From Gallionellaceae bacterium (GTDB lineage Bacteria > Pseudomonadota > Gammaproteobacteria > Burkholderiales > Thiobacillaceae), in assembly GCA_028714735.1 (NCBI GenBank), contig JAQTLU010000004.1, positions 186,001-250,000 of the forward strand: DNA of 64,000 nucleotides. The letters run 5' to 3'. Below, piece after piece: positions 46,128 through 54,857 of the stretch; position 1 is the first letter of the stretch, and each line of letters starts with the position of its first letter. The position numbers and the translations under genes were made by a program. The notes below the pieces were generated by a model, which was not told where the DNA came from, searched no databases, and worked only from the letters and a program-made list of their open reading frames with translations.

Positions 46128-46394
46128 TTGGCCAAGGAAGAACTACTTGAATTCAATGGCGTGGTGGACGAAGTGCTGCCCGACTCGCGCTACCGCGTTA
46201 CCCTCGAAAACGGTCACACCCTGGTGGCTTACACCTCCGGGAAGATGCGCAAACACCATATCCGCATTCTCGCCGGTGACAAGGTTTCGCTGGAGATGTC
46301 CCCCTACGACCTGAGCAAAGGGCGTATCACCTTCCGTCATCTCGATGTCCGCACCTCATCCGCTCCCGCAGCGCCGAGACGCCGACGCTTCTGA
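46128..46394 (+). CDS. infA: Translation initiation factor IF-1, second type
   Basis: A protein of 88 residues with a TTG start at 46128, supported by AAGGAG at 46114-46119 (8-base spacer). The sequence [20 protein letters not shown] and [16 protein letters not shown] is IF-1. The C-terminus is extended and basic (APRRRRF). Betaproteobacteria often have two infA genes, one away from the ribosomal protein cluster; this looks like the extra copy, linked to csp. Confidence 0.92.
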   Translation: MAKEELLEFNGVVDEVLPDSRYRVTLENGHTLVAYTSGKMRKHHIRILAGDKVSLEMSPYDLSKGRITFRHLDVRTSSAPAAPRRRRF

Positions 46395-46463
46395 CCGCGG
46401 CACAGGTGCGTCGGCATTGGAGACGTAACCTTCATCGGGCATGATGGCCGCTGTTGAATCCGG

Positions 46464-47939
46464 ATGACGACGGCCTTGTCCAAACTGCGTAACCTTCTAT
46501 CGACCCGGCTGCTGCCCCTCGTTCTGGGTGGCGCCAGCGTCTTCGGCTTCGCGCCGTTCTATCTGTTTCCGCTGCCTGTCCTGGCCCTGGCGGGACTCTT
46601 CGCCCTGATCCGAGATGTGACGCCGCGCGAGGCCTTGCTGCGCGGCTGGCTGTTCGGCCTGGGCTGGTTCCTGGCCGGGGTGTCCTGGGTCTACGTCAGC
46701 ATGCACGACGTCGGCGGCCTGGCCTTGCCGGTGGCAGGGGCATTGACCCTGCTGTTCGCCGCCTTCCTGGCCCTGTTTCCCGCTGCGGCCATCTGGCTGG
46801 CGGCACGTTGGCGGGTGTCCGCGCGTGCACGCGTGCTGATCCTGCTGCCCATCCTCTGGACCCTCGCGGAATGGCTGCGCGGCTGGCTGCTGACCGGCTT
46901 TCCCTGGCAGGCCATTGGCTACTCGCAGGCACCTTACGGACCGCTGGCCGCGTACGCGCCCATCCTGGGGGTCTATGGCGTGTCCTGGCTGGCGGCGTTG
47001 ACCGCCGGGGCGCTGGCGCTGTGGCGGCCCTGGCCGCTGGCATTGGCGGTGGTGGTCTGGCTGGGCGGCTTCGGCCTGGCCCGGGTCGACTGGACCCAGC
47101 CCGCCGGCCAGCCGATCACGGTCAGCCTGCTCCAGGGCAACATCGCCCAGGAGATGAAGTTCCGTCCGGAGAAGCTGACCGACACGCTGATCACCTACCG
47201 CGACATGATCATGGCCAGCGATTCGCGCCTGATCGTCCTGCCGGAGACTGCATGGCCGTTGTTCCTCGACACCATCCCGGCCGACTACCTCGATCCGCTG
47301 CGCGAGCATGCCCGCCAACTGGGCGGCCACCTGCTGGCCGGGGTGCCGGAACGCGAGGGCGAGGGGCGCTACTACAACAGCGTGGCGGTCCTCGACGGCG
47401 GCCCGGTGCAGACCTACCGCAAGTCGCACCTGGTGCCGTTCGGCGAGTTCGTGCCGTTCGGCTTCCGCTGGTTCGTCGACGCCATGGCCATTCCGCTGTC
47501 CGACTTCAGCCGCGGCCGGCCCGACCAGGCGCCGCTGGCGGCGGCCGGCCAGCGCATCGCCGCCAACGTCTGCTACGAGGACGCCTTCGGCGAGGAGCTG
47601 ATCCGCGCCTTGCCGGCCGCGACCCTGATGGTCAACGTCAGCAACGACGCCTGGTTCGGCGACTCCTTCGCGCCCTGGCAGCATCTCCAGATCGCCCAGA
47701 TGCGCGCCCTGGAGACGGGGCGCTGGTGGCTCAAGGACAACAACACCGGCATCACCGCGGTGCTCGACGAGAAGGGCCGGGTGGTGGCCAGCCTGAAGCC
47801 GTTCACCGCCGACGTGCTCGACAGCGAGGCGCAAGGCATGACCGGCGCGACGCCATACAGCCGCTGGGGCAATCGGGCCTTCCTGGTCCTGGCCGCACTG
47901 GCCTTGCTCGGCTCGACGCTACTTTCGCGGCGCCGTTAG
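46464..47939 (+). CDS. lnt: Apolipoprotein N-acyltransferase
   Basis: A protein of 491 residues. Adds the third acyl chain to lipoproteins in the inner membrane. About eight membrane segments with a periplasmic nitrilase domain. The catalytic triad is visible: E261 (LPETAWP), K320 (YRKSHLVPFGEF), C370 (NVCYEDAFG). Normal length. Confidence 0.95.
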   Translation: MTTALSKLRNLLSTRLLPLVLGGASVFGFAPFYLFPLPVLALAGLFALIRDVTPREALLRGWLFGLGWFLAGVSWVYVSMHDVGGLALPVAGALTLLFAAFLALFPAAAIWLAARWRVSARARVLILLPILWTLAEWLRGWLLTGFPWQAIGYSQAPYGPLAAYAPILGVYGVSWLAALTAGALALWRPWPLALAVVVWLGGFGLARVDWTQPAGQPITVSLLQGNIAQEMKFRPEKLTDTLITYRDMIMASDSRLIVLPETAWPLFLDTIPADYLDPLREHARQLGGHLLAGVPEREGEGRYYNSVAVLDGGPVQTYRKSHLVPFGEFVPFGFRWFVDAMAIPLSDFSRGRPDQAPLAAAGQRIAANVCYEDAFGEELIRALPAATLMVNVSNDAWFGDSFAPWQHLQIAQMRALETGRWWLKDNNTGITAVLDEKGRVVASLKPFTADVLDSEAQGMTGATPYSRWGNRAFLVLAALALLGSTLLSRRR

Positions 47940-48015
47940 CTTTCCTGCGCGGGCAGGCGAGGCCAGGGTGAGGGTGCGGTAAAATCGCCGCATTCAATCC
48001 AGCCCTGCCGAGATC

Positions 48016-49089
48016 ATGACCGACCCCATCCTCAATCCGCCCCTCCGCCTGACCCACCTTTCCCATGGTGGCGGCTGCGGCTGCAAGATCGCCCCGGCGG
48101 TGCTGGAACAGATCCTCGCCGACACGCCGTTCTCGAAAGGCCTGCTCGGCCAGTTTCCCGATCTCCTGGTCGGCATCGAATCCTCCGACGATGCCGCGGT
48201 GTGGCAGCTCAACGACGAGCAGGCCATCGTCGCCACCACCGACTTCTTCATGCCCATCGTCGACGACCCCTACGAGTTCGGTCGCATCGCCGCCACCAAT
48301 GCCATCTCCGACGTCTACGCCATGGGCGGCCGGCCGCTGTTCGCCCTGGCCCTGGTCGGCATGCCGATCGACAAGCTGCCGCACGACACCATCCGCAAGA
48401 TACTGGCCGGCGGCGACGCCGCCGCGCGGGCGGCCGGCATCCCCATCGCCGGCGGCCATTCGATCGATTCCCAGGAACCGATCTATGGCCTGGTCGCCAT
48501 CGGCGTGGTCGACCCGCGCAAGGTGAAGAAGAACAATGCAGCCCAGGCTGGCGACGTGCTGATCCTGGGCAAGGGCCTGGGTGTTGGCATCTACTCGGCA
48601 GCGCTGAAGAAGGATGCCCTGCCGGAAGGCGGCTACCGTGCCATGATCGACTCCACCACCCAGCTCAACACGCCCGGCACCGAACTGGGCGATCTCGACG
48701 GCGTCCATGCCATGACCGACGTCACCGGCTTCGGTCTGCTTGGCCATGGCCTGGAACTCGCCCGCGGATCGAACCTGCGTGCCAAGGTCGAATTCGCCCG
48801 ACTGCCCGTCCTGCCGGGCGCCGCCGAACTGGCGCAGGCCGGGTTCATCACTGGCGCCAGCGGTCGCAACTGGGCCAGCTATGGCGGCGGCGTCACCTTG
48901 TTCGACGGTTGCGCCGACTGGCAACAGGCCATCCTGACCGATCCGCAGACCAGCGGCGGCCTCCTGGTCGCCTGCGCGCCGGAGGCGGTGAACGAGGTGA
49001 TGGCCGTGTTCCGTCGCCACGGTTTCGAGCAGGCTTCGATCATCGGTGGCTTGGAAGCCGGTCCGGTCGGGGTGACGGTGACGGGCTAG
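48016..49089 (+). CDS. selD: Selenide, water dikinase
   Basis: A protein of 357 residues. Makes selenophosphate from selenide and ATP for selenocysteine and selenouridine. The active-site segment SHGGGCGCKIAP holds C21 and K24; the key residue is Cys, not selenocysteine. SSDDAAVW and TTDFFMPIVDDP bind ATP and Mg. Its presence means the organism uses selenium, perhaps for a formate dehydrogenase elsewhere. A TAAAAT box about 40 bases upstream is a possible -10. Confidence 0.96.
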   Translation: MTDPILNPPLRLTHLSHGGGCGCKIAPAVLEQILADTPFSKGLLGQFPDLLVGIESSDDAAVWQLNDEQAIVATTDFFMPIVDDPYEFGRIAATNAISDVYAMGGRPLFALALVGMPIDKLPHDTIRKILAGGDAAARAAGIPIAGGHSIDSQEPIYGLVAIGVVDPRKVKKNNAAQAGDVLILGKGLGVGIYSAALKKDALPEGGYRAMIDSTTQLNTPGTELGDLDGVHAMTDVTGFGLLGHGLELARGSNLRAKVEFARLPVLPGAAELAQAGFITGASGRNWASYGGGVTLFDGCADWQQAILTDPQTSGGLLVACAPEAVNEVMAVFRRHGFEQASIIGGLEAGPVGVTVTG

Positions 49090-49181
49090 CGCTGCCTTTA
49101 AACGCTTTGCTTTCACGTCCCTGCGCGTGCCGGTGGCCAGGCACAGGACGCCGCTTTGCCATCAGACCGAGAATCACATCC

Positions 49182-50720
49182 ATGAAGTTGTTCGATAGCT
49201 GTATGAATTATTCCCCGTCACGGATCAGGCTCTGCCTGCTGAGCGGGCTGACCGTGGCCCTGGCCCTGGTGCCGGAGGCCATCGCCTTCGCCTTCGTCGC
49301 CCACGTCCATCCGCTTGCCGGCCTCTATGCGGCCTTTATGGTCGGTCTCATTACCGCTGTTTTCGGTGGTCGTCCGGGCATGATCTCCGGCGCCGCCGGC
49401 GCCCTGGCGGTGGTGATGGTGGCGCTGGTGGTGCAGCACGGCGTCGAATACCTGTTCGCCACCGTGGTCCTGATGGGCCTGCTGCAAATCGCCTTCGGTC
49501 TGCTGAAGCTGGGCAAGTTCATCCGCATGGTGCCGTTCCCGGTCATGGTCGGCTTCGTCAACGGCCTGGCCATCGTCATCTTCCTGGCCCAGCTCGGCCA
49601 TTTCAAGATGCCCGACGCCGACGGCAACCTGGTCTGGATGACCGGCGCGCCGCTCTGGACCATGATCGGCCTGATCGTGCTGACCATGGCGATCATCTAT
49701 CTGCTGCCGCGCCTGACCAAGGCGGTGCCGTCCACCCTGGCCGGCATCGTCGTCGTCTCGCTGCTGGCGATCTACGCCGGCATCGACACCAAGACCGTGG
49801 GCGACATGGCCTCGATCGAGGGCGGCCTGCCGCAGTTCCACATTCCGTCCGTGCCGTTCACCTGGGAGACCCTGCGCATCGTGTTTCCCTACAGCCTGAT
49901 CCTGGCCGCCGTCGGCCTGATCGAATCGCTGCTCACGCTCAACCTGATCGACGAGATGACCGACAGCCGCGGCATGCCCAACCGCGAATGCGTGGCCCAG
50001 GGCTCGGCCAATATCGTCACCGGCCTGTTCGGCGGCATGGGCGGTTGCGCCATGATCGGCCAGAGCATGATCAACGTCGGCAACGGCGCCACCCAGCGTC
50101 TGGCCGGCATCGCGGCGGCACTGTTCCTGCTGTCCTTCATCCTGTTCGCGTCGAGCTGGATCGAGATGATCCCGCTGGCCGCCTTGATCGGCCTGATGTT
50201 CGTGGTGTCCGAGAAGACCTTCGAGTGGGGCAGTCTCAACGCCATGCGCAAGGTGCCGCGCAGCGATGCCTTCGTCGTCGTCGCGGTCACCGTCATCACC
50301 GTGCTGACCGATCTCGCCATCGCCGTGGTCACCGGCGTCATCATCTCCGCCCTGGTGTTCGCCTGGCAGCACGCCAAGCATATCGAGGTGCGCGTCGGCC
50401 GCAACGCCAATGGCTGGAAGATATACAACCTGCACGGCAGCCTGTTCTTCGCCTCCACCGCCAACTTCCAGGCCCTGTTCGCCCCCGCCGACGACCCGGA
50501 CGAAGTGGTCATCGACTTCCGTCACGCCAAGGTCATGGACCACTCCGCCATCGAGGCCATCGACAGCCTCGCCGAGCGCTATCGCAAGGCCGGCAAGCGT
50601 CTGCACCTGCGCCACCTGAGCCCGGATTGCCTGGAGGTGCTGACCAACGCCAGGGAGATGGTCGAACTCGACGTGGCGGAAGACCCCCACTACCACATCG
50701 CGGACAACAAGCTGGGCTAG
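49182..50720 (+). CDS. SulP-family anion transporter with STAS domain
   Basis: 512 residues from ATG 49182; the frame is open far upstream but that part is antisense-like shadow over selD. About eleven membrane helices with GLTVALALVPEAIAFAF and the C-terminal STAS domain (about 400-512). Transports sulfate, bicarbonate or a similar anion; the substrate cannot be read. It is 92 bases downstream of selD; oxyanion uptake related to selenium or sulfur is possible. Confidence 0.92.
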   Translation: MKLFDSCMNYSPSRIRLCLLSGLTVALALVPEAIAFAFVAHVHPLAGLYAAFMVGLITAVFGGRPGMISGAAGALAVVMVALVVQHGVEYLFATVVLMGLLQIAFGLLKLGKFIRMVPFPVMVGFVNGLAIVIFLAQLGHFKMPDADGNLVWMTGAPLWTMIGLIVLTMAIIYLLPRLTKAVPSTLAGIVVVSLLAIYAGIDTKTVGDMASIEGGLPQFHIPSVPFTWETLRIVFPYSLILAAVGLIESLLTLNLIDEMTDSRGMPNRECVAQGSANIVTGLFGGMGGCAMIGQSMINVGNGATQRLAGIAAALFLLSFILFASSWIEMIPLAALIGLMFVVSEKTFEWGSLNAMRKVPRSDAFVVVAVTVITVLTDLAIAVVTGVIISALVFAWQHAKHIEVRVGRNANGWKIYNLHGSLFFASTANFQALFAPADDPDEVVIDFRHAKVMDHSAIEAIDSLAERYRKAGKRLHLRHLSPDCLEVLTNAREMVELDVAEDPHYHIADNKLG

Positions 50721-50950
50721 CTGGCCGGCGCGGCGACCCTGCTGGAGTGCGTCGCGGCGGGGTATGGACTCGATCCTGCCGCTCCCGGTTTCCGCTCGGG
50801 TAACCCCGTGCCGGCTTATCCTTTCGTAGTGGCTGGCAAAGCCATCAATATCGAATTGACTTATGCATAAATAAAATTACCATATGCATCGATTTTTTCC
50901 GGTGCACGGGAAGCGCATCCTGCCTCCCTGCCCGCAATCGATTGAAAGCC

Positions 50951-51304
50951 ATGACCGCCGCCAGCCTTGCGCCACACCCGCCCTTTTCGAGCCCCGTCGA
51001 CGGCACCGAGCCGTCGACGGGTTCCCTGTTCATCCTCGGCCAGACGCGCGCCGGCCAGCCATTCCGCCCGAGCGACTGGGTCGACCGCATGGCCGGCCTG
51101 TTTGCCTCCTTCGGCAAGGACAAGAAGCTGCGCTACTCGCCCTGGATCCGTCCGGCGACCCTGGACGGCACGCGCGGACTCTGGCTGGAGCAGGGACTGA
51201 GACAGCGCGACCCGGCGGCGTTCGCCTTCGTGATGGCCTTCGCCGACAGCCACGGACTGGCCGTCCGTCCGGCGCTTGGCCAACAGCCGAGCGCCGGCGG
51301 ATAG
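50951..51304 (+). CDS. DUF3579 protein
   Basis: A protein of 117 residues. The segments FRPSDWVDRMAGLF, LRYSPWIRPATLDG and FAFVMAFADSHGL match DUF3579, a small family common in betaproteobacteria with unknown function. I use ATG 50951; TTG 50942 would add three residues. The upstream 230 bases contain an AT-rich patch (about 50850-50895) that may be its promoter. It converges on the arsenic operon, 8 bases apart. Confidence 0.85.
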   Translation: MTAASLAPHPPFSSPVDGTEPSTGSLFILGQTRAGQPFRPSDWVDRMAGLFASFGKDKKLRYSPWIRPATLDGTRGLWLEQGLRQRDPAAFAFVMAFADSHGLAVRPALGQQPSAGG

Positions 51305-51312
51305 CGTCCGGA

Positions 51313-51549
51313 TCAGCCGGCCAGCCAGCCCTCGACCTTCTTCCGGTCCGGCACGCCGCCGGCATGCACCACCTGGCCGTCGATCACCACGCCCGGCGTC
51401 GACATGACGCCGTAGCCGAGGATGGCGGCCATGTCGGTGACCTTCTCCAGCTCGATGCTCAGCCCCTTGGCGGCGGCGGTCTCCTGGATCAGCTTGGCGG
51501 TGGTTTCGCAGTTGCGGCAGCCGGTGCCGAGTACTTTGATCTGTTTCAT
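51313..51549 (-). CDS. Small thioredoxin-like protein at the end of the ars operon
   Basis: A protein of 78 residues. MKQIKVLGTGCRNCETTAKL with a CxxC pair (CRNC) near residue 11 and the cis-Pro region STPGVVIDGQV. It is of the redox-active disulfide protein 2 type, often linked with permeases and metal resistance. It may reduce a partner such as arsenate reductase. Two bases separate it from arsM, so it is cotranscribed. Confidence 0.88.
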   Translation of the reverse strand: MKQIKVLGTGCRNCETTAKLIQETAAAKGLSIELEKVTDMAAILGYGVMSTPGVVIDGQVVHAGGVPDRKKVEGWLAG

Positions 51550-51551
51550 GT

Positions 51552-52346
51552 TCACTCCGGTTTGACGGCCTCGATGTTGGCCGAGGCGATATAGTTCTCG
51601 ATGCCGCGCCCGGGCGCCCATTGCTGGACGTATTCCCGGCTGGTGTCCTTGGGTACGATGCGGATGTCCGCGAAGCCGGCCGCCACCATCTGCCCGGACA
51701 GTTCGGCCACGCTGACCGCGCCCGCGACGCAGCCGGTGTAGAGGGCCACCTCGGCCTTCATGTCCGCCGGCAGTTCGGCGCTGAGGACGATGTCGGAGAT
51801 GGCCAGGCGGCCGCCCGGCTTGAGGGCGCGGTAGGCGTCGCGGAAGACCTGGGCCTTGTCGGGCGACAGGTTGATGACGCAGTTGGATATGATCACGTCG
51901 ATCGTACGGTCGGCCACCGGCAGGTGTTCGATCTCGCCGAGGCGGAATTCGACGTTGGCGTAGCCGCCCTTGGCGGCATTGGCGCGTGCCTTGCTGACCA
52001 TGTCCGGAGTCATGTCGACACCGATCACCCGGCCGGCCTGGCCGACCGCGCGGGCAGCCAGGAAGCAGTCGAAGCCGGCGCCGCTGCCCAGGTCGAGCAC
52101 GGTCTCGCCCGGCTTCAGGGCGGCGATGGCCTGCGGGTTGCCGCAGCCGAGGCCCAGGTTGGCGCCGTCCGGCGCGGCGGCGGTCTCCTCGGCGCTGTAG
52201 CCGATACCCTGCGCGAGCAGTTCGGCGACGTTTTCCTCGGAGGGCGTGCAGCAACTCGGGCCGCAGCCACAGCCGCCACTGCGCGCGATGGCGCCGTAGG
52301 CATCGCGCACCTGCTGGCGGCGTTCGTCGTGTTCCTGTGCGCTCAT
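51552..52346 (-). CDS. arsM: Arsenite S-adenosylmethionine methyltransferase
   Basis: 264 residues from ATG 52346 (GAGG 8 bases upstream). SAM-binding motif VLDLGSGAGFDCFLA, and the arsenite-related Cys in GCGCGPSCC, SNCVINLS and YTGCVAGAV. Methylates As(III) to mono-, di- and trimethyl forms. It is followed by the small thioredoxin gene, a plausible reductant. Confidence 0.92.
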   Translation of the reverse strand: MSAQEHDERRQQVRDAYGAIARSGGCGCGPSCCTPSEENVAELLAQGIGYSAEETAAAPDGANLGLGCGNPQAIAALKPGETVLDLGSGAGFDCFLAARAVGQAGRVIGVDMTPDMVSKARANAAKGGYANVEFRLGEIEHLPVADRTIDVIISNCVINLSPDKAQVFRDAYRALKPGGRLAISDIVLSAELPADMKAEVALYTGCVAGAVSVAELSGQMVAAGFADIRIVPKDTSREYVQQWAPGRGIENYIASANIEAVKPE

Positions 52347-52356
52347 GCCGTTTGCC

Positions 52357-52683
52357 TCAGCAACAGGACTTGCCGGACGGGGTCGGCGTGCAACAGGCGC
52401 CACCGGATTCCACCACGGCGATGTTGGCGAACGGGTCTGGCTTGAGCTTCGGCTTGGCTGGCTGCCAGGCCGCTTCGTAGGCCTCGTCGAATCGGGCGTC
52501 CAGCTTCTGCGCGGCTTCGTCGCGCAGGTGGCGGGCGATCTCGATCACGCTGTCGATCTGTTCCTTCGATACGCCGTAGCCCTTCAGTTTGTCGATCTGG
52601 CACAGGCCCTGGTTGGGGTGGTTGGCCGCGATGTTGGCGGACAGGGCCACCAGGGCGACGATGGAGGGGTGCAAATCAGCCAT
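52357..52683 (-). CDS. AhpD/CMD-like small protein with Cys-pair tail, ars operon
   Basis: A protein of 108 residues. The first 65 residues (SIVALVALSANIAANHPNQG, then GVSKEQIDSVIEIARHLRDE) resemble the helices of carboxymuconolactone decarboxylase/AhpD proteins, but the usual CxxC in that helix is missing (only one Cys, in GLCQID). The C-terminus ends ACCTPTPSGKSCC, two vicinal Cys pairs that could bind As(III). Function unknown; arsenic binding is inference. It sits 10 bases upstream of arsM. Confidence 0.7.
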   Translation of the reverse strand: MADLHPSIVALVALSANIAANHPNQGLCQIDKLKGYGVSKEQIDSVIEIARHLRDEAAQKLDARFDEAYEAAWQPAKPKLKPDPFANIAVVESGGACCTPTPSGKSCC

Positions 52684-52692
52684 GGCAAAACC

Positions 52693-53649
52693 TCATAGGA
52701 GTGCGTTGAAGACGAAACCGACCAGCATGATGCCGCAGGCGACCACGGAGGCGAACACGGCGATCAGGGTCGGCTTGAGCACCTTGCGCAGGATCACCAT
52801 CTCGGGCAGCGACAGGGCGATCACGCTCATCATGAAGGCCAGGGTGGTGCCGAGCGCGGCGCCCTTGCCGAGCAGGGCCTGGATGATCGGCAGGATGCCG
52901 GCGGCATTGCTGTACATGGGCACGCCGAGCAGGACGGCGGCCGGTACGGCCCACCACTGGTCGCGGCCCATGATGCCGGCCATCAGGTCCTGCGGCACGT
53001 AGCCGTGGATGCCGGCGCCGACCGCGATGCCGGCGATCAGCCAGGGCCAGACCCGGCCGACGATCTCGTGCACGTGGGTGCTGCCGGCGGCCAGGCGGTC
53101 GCGCCAGGTCGGCGCCGCAGTGTCGAGGTCGGGTGCGGTGCCGACCCGGATGGTGCGGACCCAGTCTTCCAGGTGATGTTCCAGGCCGAGCCGCCCGATC
53201 ACCAGGCCGGCGACGATGGCGACCCCCAGGCCCAGGACCAGGTAGAGCGCCGCCACCTGCCAGCCGAACAGGCCGAACAGCAGGGCCAGCGCGATCTCGT
53301 TGACCATGGGCGCGGAGATCAGGAAGGAGAAGGTCACCCCCAGCGGCACCCCGGCCGACAGGAAGCCGATGAACAGCGGCACCGCCGAGCAGGAGCAGAA
53401 CGGCGTCACGATGCCCAGGCCGGCCGCCATCAGGTTGCCCAGTCCGAGCGGCTTGCCGGCCAGCCAGGCGCGTGTGCGCTCGGGCGAGATCCAGCTGTGC
53501 ACCACGCCCATGGCGAACACCACCGAGACCAGGAGCAGGAACACCTTCGGCGTGTCGTAGAGGAAGAAACGCGCCGCCTCGCCCAGCCGGGAGCCGGGCA
53601 CCAGGCCGAACACGGAGAAGGCGAGCCAGGAGGCGAAGGTGTCGAGCAT
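52693..53649 (-). CDS. arsP: ArsP/SO_0444-type permease
   Basis: A protein of 318 residues with eight to ten membrane helices. The motif VTPFCSCSAVPLFIGF and the second half repeat GVPMYSNAAGILPIIQALL are diagnostic. ArsP exports trivalent organoarsenicals such as methylarsenite, so it would remove the ArsM product; other members of this family have unknown substrates. Nine bases separate it from the following gene. Confidence 0.85.
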   Translation of the reverse strand: MLDTFASWLAFSVFGLVPGSRLGEAARFFLYDTPKVFLLLVSVVFAMGVVHSWISPERTRAWLAGKPLGLGNLMAAGLGIVTPFCSCSAVPLFIGFLSAGVPLGVTFSFLISAPMVNEIALALLFGLFGWQVAALYLVLGLGVAIVAGLVIGRLGLEHHLEDWVRTIRVGTAPDLDTAAPTWRDRLAAGSTHVHEIVGRVWPWLIAGIAVGAGIHGYVPQDLMAGIMGRDQWWAVPAAVLLGVPMYSNAAGILPIIQALLGKGAALGTTLAFMMSVIALSLPEMVILRKVLKPTLIAVFASVVACGIMLVGFVFNALL

Positions 53650-53677
53650 GGTCGTTCCGCTTAAGGGTGGGCCTCGA

Positions 53678-54139
53678 TCACTCGACCGCCAGGCCCTTGG
53701 GCGTGGCGGCGTTGACGAGTGCGCTCAGGCCGCCGTCCAGAAAGACGACGTTGCCGAAGCCCACGGCCCTGAGCATGGTCGTGGCGATGAACGCCCGGCT
53801 GCCCAGGTGGCAGAACACGACGATCTTGCCGTCAGTGGGCAGACGGTCGAGGTTTTCCTTCTTCATCAGCTGGTCCAGCGGAATCTGCAAGGCGCCCGGA
53901 AGTTCGAGGATGCGCACCTCGGCCGGGGTCCGGATATCCAGAACGGTCAGCTTTTCCTTCTTCGCCTGCATGGCCAGGTAATTCTCGGCACTCAGTTTGC
54001 TGCCGCCCTTCGCCAGCCCGGCATGGTCCATCTTCGCCATGGTCGGTGCGAGCTTGGCCGCCAGATCGGCGTCATAGGCCCAGGCGCCGGTGGAGAGCAG
54101 TGCGGAAATCGCGATGCCAAGCAGATAGTTGCGTTTCAT
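53678..54139 (-). CDS. Periplasmic rhodanese-like protein
   Basis: A protein of 153 residues with a signal peptide (to about AWA, residue 21). A rhodanese domain contains LTVLDIRTPAEV, QIPLDQL and the active-site loop VVFCHLGSRA (C110). It should transfer sulfur or reduce thiols in the periplasm. It lies between sigZ and arsP in the operon; its link to arsenic is not established. Confidence 0.88.
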   Translation of the reverse strand: MKRNYLLGIAISALLSTGAWAYDADLAAKLAPTMAKMDHAGLAKGGSKLSAENYLAMQAKKEKLTVLDIRTPAEVRILELPGALQIPLDQLMKKENLDRLPTDGKIVVFCHLGSRAFIATTMLRAVGFGNVVFLDGGLSALVNAATPKGLAVE

Positions 54140-54284
54140 GATGAACACCTTTTCAGAGTTGCGGGTGACGAGCCCGGCGAGGACCGCCTGGATGCACCGC
54201 GTCGGTGGCCGTCGCATGCACGGGCTGAGGAACCCCTGTCCCTCAAAGGGGGAGACGAATGAGGCCGGAAAAGGATGCGCCTGT

Positions 54285-54857
54285 TCATGGCTTTCTCGGC
54301 ACGAAGCCGCACACCTTGCCATCGGCGTCGAAGCGCACCTGGCACGCCCGTGTGAGGTGCTCGCGCAGGCGCTTGCGGGCACGCTGCAGGCGCGATTTCG
54401 CAGCCGCCAGGGTCTGGCCCCTGAGCGCGGCATAGTCGGCCTGGCTCATGTGCTCCAGGTCGCACAGGCTCAGGATGTCGCGGTCGAGCGCCGAAAGCTC
54501 GGACAGGGCGCGCGGCAGGCAGGCGGCCAGGCTGTCGACGGCCTCGGGCTCGTCGCTGGCGCTGGCCAGGTCGTCGGGCAGTTCGACCTGATCCTTGCGC
54601 AGCCGGAAGCGGTCGATGAGGGCATTGCGCGCCACCTCGTACAGCCAGGCGCGGGTGTTGGCGACGGCACAGAACTTCCGGCCCTGGCGCAGCGCCTTGA
54701 GGAACAGTTCCTGGAGGACGTCCTCGACATCGGCGCTACTGTCCAGGCGGCCGCGCAGCCACAGGCGCAGTTCGGCCTCGTGCCGGTGCCAGGCCAGCTG
54801 GACGCAGTTCATGCCCGTCCGGCTGGCAGTGGATGCGTGCAACTGGCCGGGGCTCAT
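54285..54857 (-). CDS. ECF-type RNA polymerase sigma factor, SigZ-like
   Basis: A protein of 190 residues. Sigma region 2 (DVEDVLQELFLKAL, TRAWLYEVARNALIDRFR) and region 4 (LEHMSQADYAALRGQTLAAA) are present. The C-terminal extension RACQVRFDADGKVCGFVPR is typical of SigZ. No anti-sigma gene is adjacent. It may direct transcription of part of this operon in response to arsenic or thiol stress. It overlaps the MBL gene by 4 bases. Confidence 0.85.
   Translation of the reverse strand: MSPGQLHASTASRTGMNCVQLAWHRHEAELRLWLRGRLDSSADVEDVLQELFLKALRQGRKFCAVANTRAWLYEVARNALIDRFRLRKDQVELPDDLASASDEPEAVDSLAACLPRALSELSALDRDILSLCDLEHMSQADYAALRGQTLAAAKSRLQRARKRLREHLTRACQVRFDADGKVCGFVPRKP

Noticed and set aside
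48073-48090. Selenocysteine in SelD
   Set aside because: The active-site codon is TGC (Cys); there is no in-frame TGA.
48201-49181. A 5' extension of the SulP gene over selD
   Set aside because: This part is an out-of-frame reading of selD with Arg/Gly-rich composition; the transporter starts at 49182 with a normal membrane protein beginning.
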